From positions 30,570,699-30,634,698 of the forward strand of contig NC_041007.1 of assembly GCF_004193775.1 (NCBI RefSeq): a stretch of DNA of 64,000 nt, read 5' to 3'. The position numbers and the translations under genes were made by a program. Below the pieces are notes generated by a model. It ran no database searches. It worked only from the letters and a program-made list of their open reading frames with translations, and was not told where the DNA came from. The stretch is from Glycine soja (lineage: Eukaryota > Streptophyta > Magnoliopsida > Fabales > Fabaceae). Shown here one piece after another: positions 57,587 through 64,000 of the stretch; position 1 is the first letter of the stretch, and every line of letters starts with the position of its first letter.

Positions 57587-59703
57587 TATCATACCCTAAT
57601 TTCGTCCGGGGACCATTGTTTGTCGGCATGCAACCTTCGTTTGACCACCTCAAAATGTTTAACACCCATCGTTGTGGAATCCGTAAAATTTCGAGATGTT
57701 TTGAGAAGAAACCGGTCAAAAACACGAAAACAAGAGTGTATTTAGCAAAGTGGGGTGTGTGTAAATAAACTTGTACACTCTAATTTCATCCAAGGACCAT
57801 TGTTGATTGCTTCGGAAGGCTTAACACTCATCGCGGTGGAATCCGTAAAGTTTTGTGAGATTTGGAAAGAAAATGGTCAAAAACACAAAATTGGAGGGGG
57901 GTGAACTTATCAAGATAGGGGTGTCAATAGCAATTCGAATCTAGGCCCTTCCGGAACATTTTGGAAGTTGGGTTGATTAAGGAGGAAGCAACTGGGCGGC
58001 AAGCTCGTCCACATTGTAGAAAAATGGTTTCCAGGGCTTCCGTGGCTTACCTAAAATTTCCGAAAACCTTGGGTAAGCATATTTCACTTAGCATTGGTGA
58101 AAGGAAAGAGAAAAAAAGATGAAAATCAAATCCGAAACACTTCCGTAACTTTTCCGTAAAGTACGAAAAGGGGGTGAACTTAGTAATTGGGGTGCGCTTA
58201 GAAATCTTCCTCAAGAAGCCTCTGGGCGGCAAGCACCTCCCTTTTTCCCTATAAATAGGGGAGGGGGGGCTGTTTCAAAATGTTCATGACCCCTAAGCTA
58301 TGCATTTCGTGAAGAAAAATCGAGTCGAAGTGCTTCCGTAACACTTCCATAAGCGATTTTGTGGAAATTCTTCATCGTTCTTCATCGTTCTTCGTTCGTT
58401 CTTCGTCATTTTTCAGTCTTCAACCGGTAAGTTCCCGAAATCGAATCTTTCAATTCATTCTATGCACCCTTAGTGGTCCCTACTTGTTTTGTGTACTTTC
58501 ACTTTAATTTCGCTTACTTTCAGTTTTCTTTTCTTCCGCTTTAACGAGCTTTTAACCGTTTATTTAAGTCGTTTTCTCACCTAATAAATGATAAAATGAA
58601 TTTCAACCGATCATTTGTGGTGTAATCTCGTTTAATCACTGATAAAACAAAATCTAACTGATCGTTCACACAGTAACCTCGGTTAAACATAAAAAAACAC
58701 AAATAATAATAAAGTAATCAAAATATCTTGAAAAAAAAATAATAAAATAATAAAGAAAAATCAATCGGACGTTTTCTTTGAAAGTTTCCTTGAATTAATT
58801 GACTAATAATCAAAGTGAAACCAAAGCTAAAATCAACTCATCAATCAAGCTTTGTCCGCAAAAATCACTAAAGACCGTTTTAAGGTCCATCGCCTTAAAG
58901 GGTCCTCTTTGCTTTTATCGGTTAACATGGACCGTTCAAAGGCATAAAATCAACATGTAACTTTACCACTTTTGCAAGAACTACGTAGGTCTGATTTCCT
59001 CATCACAATTGAGGATACGTAGGAGCAAAAGCCCCACTTTTGTCAACCACCCCCAGAAATTGTTAATGGTCTAACGCCTTAACGTTTCTCTCCATTCAAA
59101 AACCATGAGATCATTAATGCCTTAACGTTTCTCTCCTTTCAAAACCAAGAGATCGTTAATGGTCCAACGCCTTAACTTTTCTCTCTTTTCCAAAAATCAA
59201 AAGATCGTTTAATGGTCCAACGCCTTAAACGACTTTTGTTCGGTTAAAATCGATCTTGCAGAAAAAGATCAAAACAACTTAACCAACGTTTAGTTCTAAA
59301 AGAACTATGTAGGTCTGATTTCCTCATCGCAATTGAGGATACGTAGGAGCGAGGGAAACACCCTTGTCAACCACAAAAAGATAAAAAAATACAAAAAAAC
59401 ATAAAAAGCATAAAAACACAAAAAGACATAGAAAAGGGAAAATAAAACATTTTGAACTCATATTTGCACACTTGATTAAAGGTTGTCGTCCCTTGTGATG
59501 GGCGCGTGGGGTGCTAATACCTTCCCCGTGCATAAAAACAACTCCCGAACCTTTCACCATTAAAGTTAATAGACCACACCTTTCCGGTTTTTCCGACGTT
59601 TTCCTCAAATAAACATCGGTGGCGACTCCGCGCGCCTTCCTCCCTTGGAAGACGCACCCGTGAGCCCTCGCATTGCCCTCCCGCCGAAGGGTAGGTTGCG
59701 ACA
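57587..59703 (+). repeat. 3' LTR of element C
   Basis: 2117 bp, TATCATACCC (the usual TG is TA here) to GTTGCGACA, followed by TSD atggg. It contains several copies of 'gttaatggtccaacgcc' (59060-59240) that lengthen it, TATAAATAG near 58250, and the hairpin/CGTAGG modules. Confidence 0.93.
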
Positions 59704-59708
59704 ATGGG

Positions 59709-60044
59709 TATGGGTGTGGAGTTATTGACGTCCTCATCGGGAGTGTGTGCCACATTGGGTGGCATATCATTGGGAGGCAAGCCGTATTGTGGGAAAGAAT
59801 GCTTGTTTTCAACCTGCACAATATGGGGTCCACCCATACCTCCGAACGCTTCGCCTCCCTATTCGGCTATATTCGAGACTAAAGGATTTACTTGATTGAG
59901 GCCCGATGGGTGAGTCAGGTCCACCTTAGCAACGATGCTGATAGCGGCAACTACAGCCGCATTGACCTCCATTATCTTCTTCATGCTTATCATGGCCTCC
60001 ACCATGGTGGCCATTTGCTCTCTCATCGGGAGTGTGTAACACAT
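59709..60044 (-). pseudogene. Ogre-like Gag, N-terminal part (element E, piece 1)
   Basis: The minus strand encodes EQMATMVEAMISMKK and DEDVNNSTPI, the N-terminus that matches D's Gag at 42950-43240. At least one frameshift separates the two stretches. It ends at insertion C; the next part lies at 32773. The start and first residues are degraded. Confidence 0.8.
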
Positions 60045-61230
60045 GGACGTTAACAGTCCTCAAAATTTTGTAAATTGGCACAATTATGTGTTGGTAGTAG
60101 ATAAAGAAACAATGTAACTCGATCCATCTTCTACCCCAACTTTGCAAGCTGGTTACTTCCATACTTGAACTTGACTTGATTAACCTCTTCTTAAAACATG
60201 TGCTTGGTTTAACCCCATAATCCAAGGAATAGCAATTTTGATCGCCAATACTTGAACAACATCTCATAGAGATGAATGACTCGGGCATACTTATGTTATA
60301 CATGGAAAATGCAATTATGAGACTGAGATGAGATGCCCTAAGAACCATTATTTCCTAGTTAACCATGCATTAGGTACATGATTTTCAATCATTTTTTGTT
60401 AGAGAAATGAGCGTATAATCCTAACATGGTTGGTTTATAGCTATCATCATGGTACCTAACACATGTAACTAAGAATGTGGTACGAACTTTCACACTTCAT
60501 TGGGACTTTCTTTTTGTTCTTTTTTTGTTTTTTATTTGAAAAGGGGAGGAAAATACATGAGCAAACATGACGTGCGAATAATGGAAATAGAAAATATGCA
60601 GTTGGTAGAACAAAAGCATGCTAAATAAAGGTGTATGATAATGCGGTGATTTATTCAAATGCAGTGGATGAATATGATGTAGGAATGATATGCCCATTAT
60701 GATGCCATGACGAGATGGATGACGCAATCAAGGAATATGCCAGAGAAAGTTTGATATGTGCTCCTAATTTAGGAACCTAATGGAAAAGATCCAAAAGTCC
60801 CCTTATAGTGACAACTCCAGAGGGTGGTTTCAATTAACTTTATTGACTTCTAGAGATATCATCCTCTTAGGCAATACATTGTGGCGATAGGGACTATCAG
60901 CGACAATGCATCACTAAAAGAGGAAAACTCTAGATGAGGCTTCACTGTCATCAAGCGAGTCAGAAACCCAGCATGACCACAGATCAACCTCCACTCCTTA
61001 GGGCCTAATATCTCAATGTGTGTGCAAGGTGTAGGTGGCATATGTGCGTAGAAAAAATATTTCTAACTATGAATGTAATCAATAGACAAACACACACCCA
61101 ACATAACAACATAGCAAAGGTTATGTACAAATATGGACAAACAGAAGATAAAAGGAAAAGGGAACATAAATAAAGAGGAAGTCATGATAAAAACATTTGC
61201 GCACTAATTGAATGGCCTAACATTCTAATA
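60045..61230 (-). other. 5' leader of element E, ORF1 absent
   Basis: It matches D's leader and ORF1-gag spacer in two blocks (60060-60540 with 42240-42640, and 60860-61000 with 39310-39450), but the ORF1 sequence that separates them in D is missing. No gene is seen. Confidence 0.7.
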
Positions 61231-61249
61231 GTCCCTAGTGGAGTCACCA
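61231..61249 (-). other. Primer binding site of element E
   Basis: The plus strand gtccctagtggagtcacca reads as the D-type PBS TGGTGACTCCACTAGGGAC on the element strand, two bases from the 5' LTR. It differs from D's PBS at two positions. Confidence 0.85.
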
Positions 61250-61251
61250 TC

Positions 61252-62680
61252 TGTCGCAACCTACCCTCTGGCGGGGGCGCAAAAAGGCCTCTCGGATGGA
61301 CCAAGGGTGTGTCTTCCATTGAAGGAAAACGCGTGGAGTCGCCACCAACATTTATTAGAGGAAAATGTAGGAAAAACCAAAATGAAAAAGGTCGAGGGTC
61401 TGTGTATTTTGAAAATGAGGGTTCGGGAGTTGTTTATACATGGGGAAGATATTAGCACCCCATGCGCGTGTCACGAGGGATGATAGCCTGTAATCGAGTG
61501 TGCAAGACATGACTTCAAAATTATTTATTTTCCCTTTTTATGTTTTTTATGTAGTTTCCCTTTTTATAGTTTTTTATTTTTTTGGGGTCGACAAGAGCGT
61601 GACCCTTGCTTCTACATATCCTCAGGTGCGATGAGGAAATCAGAGCTACGTAGTTCTTTAAGTTTGAAAGTTTGTTTGTTATATTGATTTTTATCTTTTT
61701 TGAAAGATTGATTTTAATCGAACAAAAGCCGTTAAAGGCGTTGGACCTCGAAACGATCTTTTGATTTTTGAAAAGAGGAGAGAGTCGTTATGGCGTGGGA
61801 CCTTGAAATGACCTCTTGGTTTTTGAAAGGAGAGAATCGTTAAGGTGTTGGACCTTGAAATGATCTCTTGATTTTTGAAAGCAAAGAATCGCTAAGGCGT
61901 TGGACCTTTGAACAACCTCTTGATTTTTTTTATGAAATGAAGAAGTTTATGAGTTAGTTTTATTTGGTTTTTTGCTCATTAATCTTCAATCCTTTTTTAA
62001 GATAACCTGCGGCATTAATGACCGATTAAAACCTATTTTACATTGATGAAAAGCGTTTACGACACAAACGATCATTCGAAACTTATTTAAATGCTGATTA
62101 AGTGAGATTACAACACAAACGATCGGTTGAAATTCATTTAAACAGTGATTAAGTGAGATTATAACAAAAATGATCAGTTGAATTTTATTTTAATGGTGAT
62201 TAAACCAGATTACGGTATAACAAAAATATCACTGATGATCAAAGAAGGATATGAAGATGCACAAACAATAAAGGGGACCTCCAAGGGTCCATAAATCAAA
62301 TTCAAATCCTTAAAGGAAGCACTAACCGGATGAAGAACGAAGAACGTACGATGAACAAACGAAAAATGAATGACTAACGGTGTAGGAATCAATCATGGAT
62401 GCGATTCGGCAGCGTTTCGGCCTTGTTTTCTCTTCTTTCTTCTTCTTTTCTCTTCTTTATTCTTCTTTCTTAATCATGAAGTTATCTCAGTGGCTCAGGG
62501 GCTGAAAAATGCCCCAAAAGTGACCCTTTTGCCCTCTTTTGGATTATTTTGCACATTTCCTTCCAAAAGATCGAAAAACCTTATGGAATGCCCGACAATT
62601 GGTGTTAAGCAACTCAATTCGGCTAGCAAGAATCCAAATGTTTACAAATGATCATCCCCGGACCAAATTAGGGTATGACA
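61252..62680 (-). repeat. 5' LTR of element E
   Basis: 1429 bp. The plus strand runs TGTCGCAACC to GGGTATGACA, the reverse of the Ogre-like LTR. It holds three or four tandem 'ggcgttggacct' modules (61730-61910) and 'gattaagtgagattacaac' repeats (62095-62165). Frames such as 61238-61483 are LTR sequence. Confidence 0.92.
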
Positions 62681-63410
62681 GTGATTAAACGAGATTACAA
62701 CACACATGATTGGTTGAAATTCATTTTAAAAGTGATTAAGTGAGATTACAATACAAAAGATTGGTTAGAATTTATTTTAACAATGATTAAGTGAGATTAC
62801 GACACAATTAATCGGTCGAAAATCGTTTTAAATAAAGAAAAAGATCACCAATGGTAGAAGAATGAAGATGAAGACATGCAAAGCAAGGATGGACCCCTAA
62901 AGGTGCATAGAATGAATTCAAAGCTTGAAAAATAGAAACTAACCAGTCAAAGAATGAAGAACAATGAAGAACGATCACAGAATCGATCACGGAAGCCTTA
63001 CGGAAGTGCCTTAGCCTTGATTTTTCTTCTTGTTTCTCTTTCTTCTCACTAATTTCTCTCAAATTCTCTTGATTTCAGATGCTCGACCCTTCTCCTCAGC
63101 CCCCTCACGCCTATTTATAGGAAATGAGGGGTGGAGGTTGCACAACAGCTCACCTAGGCAAGCTGCTTGCTTCCTCCTTAAGTAACTTGCTCACCCAGGC
63201 GAGCTCAACTTGCCCTGGTGGGCCCAGTGGCTGAAAAAATGCCCTAAAAGTGACCATTTTGCCCTTCTTTTGAATATTTTGCGCATTTCCTTCAGAAATG
63301 TCACAAAACCCTACGGATTGCGCGACATTTAGTGTTAAGAAGCTTCATTTGGCTGGCAGGAATCCAAATGTTTGCAAACGATCATCCCTGGACGAAATTA
63401 GGGTATGACA
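62681..63410 (-). repeat. 3' LTR fragment of element F
   Basis: It matches the U3 side of the same LTR family, including GCTCACC...-type hairpins, and ends GGGTATGACA at 63410. It is truncated at 62681 by E, whose LTR stops at 62680; the other F LTR half would lie left of the window. TATA-like 'cctatttatagg' at 63111-63122. Confidence 0.85.
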
Positions 63411-63540
63411 ATTGCCTCTCTTTACTTATCTTTTATTGGAGATAAAAGGGAAGTAAAGATAAAGACACTAATTTCGTTCGAGCGATCTTACCATCTGACC
63501 AGCTACTAGTGAAAGCCCAATCAGTGAAACCTATCAAAAG
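63411..63540 (-). other. Polypurine tract and 3' tail of element F
   Basis: Against the LTR, the plus strand reads attgcctctctttac, that is the PPT GTAAAGAGAGGCAAT on the element strand, followed by the tail 'actaatttcgttcg' that also occurs near the 3' ends of D and C. Confidence 0.85.
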
Positions 63541-64000
63541 AAAGAGCATAAGAGGTGTCAGGTATATCAACAAAAGACCTTGAAGTCTTGCAAAGTAAAG
63601 GAGACATTTGAAGTCTCGACGAAAGACTCTGATAGTCTTTGAAAACAACGAAAGTGGATGACATTGATTGTCTCCTCATGCCAACGGACTTGAATGTCTC
63701 TAGAAGGCAAAGAGGACTGTAATAGTCTTGAAAACAACAAAACTGAATGACCATGATTGTCTCCGCATGCCAATGGACTTGAATGTCTCGGGAAGGAAAA
63801 GAAGACTATAATAGTCTTTAAAACAATGAAAGTGGATGACCATGATTGTCTCCGCATGCTAACGGTCTTGAATGTCTCTGGGAGGCAAAGAAGACTGTAA
63901 TAGTCTTTGTCGAATGACATTGAAGTCTTCGAAAAGAGGCAGATGACCTTGATTGTCCCTGCGTGCCAACAGACTTGATTGTCTCTAAAGGCAAAGGAGA
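63541..64000 (-). repeat. 3'UTR tandem repeats of element F
   Basis: Units of about 90 bp ('gaatgtctc' at 63691, 63781, 63870) then 108 bp carry hairpins AGACTataATAGTCT and AGACTctgATAGTCT. Same family as 2228-3345, with similar but not equal unit length. The array runs out of the window. Confidence 0.85.

Larger units (their letters stand above)
32779..59703 (+). mobile_element. Ogre-like element C, internally deleted, with D nested inside
   Basis: The TSD atggg is at 32774-32778 and 59704-59708. The 5' LTR (32779-34502) is cut short and runs directly into 3'UTR sequence (34503-37419). After nested element D, the 3'UTR repeats (54559-57300) and 3' LTR (57587-59703) follow. Without D the element is about 9.8 kb and has no PBS, ORF1, gag or pol. 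It lies in E's gag in the opposite orientation. Confidence 0.93.

Noticed and set aside
63541..64000. Centromeric satellite (soybean satellites have units of about 91-92 bp)
   Set aside because: Unit length is near 90 bp for only part of the array; the units join an Ogre-like PPT and LTR and share modules with the 108-bp array, so a 3'UTR origin fits better.

Overview
The window is intergenic heterochromatin from a legume, most likely soybean or a close Glycine relative. The evidence is clade-typical: Ogre-like LTRs beginning TGTCATACCCTAATTTCG, copia LTRs full of GTAATCGATTAC palindromes, and wall-to-wall retrotransposons. I found no host protein gene, tRNA, rRNA, CRISPR or bacterial feature. 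Almost every base can be placed in an LTR retrotransposon or a piece of one, and most junctions are fixed by 5-bp target-site duplications (TSDs) that I can read directly.

Layout, outermost first. (F) Right edge: 3' LTR remnant (62681-63410) and 3'UTR repeats (63411-64000) of a minus-strand Ogre-like element. (E) A minus-strand, pol-less Ogre-like element inserted in F's LTR. Its 5' LTR is 61252-62680 and its PBS 61231-61249. Its gag is split into 59709-60044, 31807-32773 and 5845-6241, and its 3'UTR is 2228-5844. Three insertions break E: the 3' end of a plus-strand Ogre-like element A (1-2227); an Athila-like gypsy element (6247-31801, TSD gctag); and a plus-strand Ogre-like deletion derivative C (32779-59703, TSD atggg).

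Inside the Athila element sit a Tourist/PIF-type MITE (8242-8690, TSD taa) and a minus-strand Ty1/copia element (9586-28110, TSD actta) with a third, env-position ORF. The copia element carries a nearly intact plus-strand chromovirus-type gypsy element (11309-19787, TSD ggagg, LTRs identical by eye) and a solo Ogre-like LTR (24127-25719, TSD ctttg). Inside C's 3'UTR sits Ogre-like element D (37420-54558, TSD gcagg), with LTRs, PBS, decayed ORF1, decayed gag, a very long 3'UTR and no pol. D itself holds a solo copia LTR (44978-45994, TSD tagga).

The chromovirus is the only element with near-complete coding capacity, one in-frame TAG apart. D and E have the same join from the end of gag straight into 3'UTR, so they look like members of one non-autonomous family that would need proteins in trans. 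The most unusual signal is in the Ogre-like 3'UTRs. At least four unrelated tandem arrays (24, 108, about 130 and about 60 bp modules) are each built of short inverted repeats, and stem variants tend to change on both arms together. The copia element also has a second copy of its LTR promoter grammar, palindrome cluster plus TATA box, just upstream of its third ORF.
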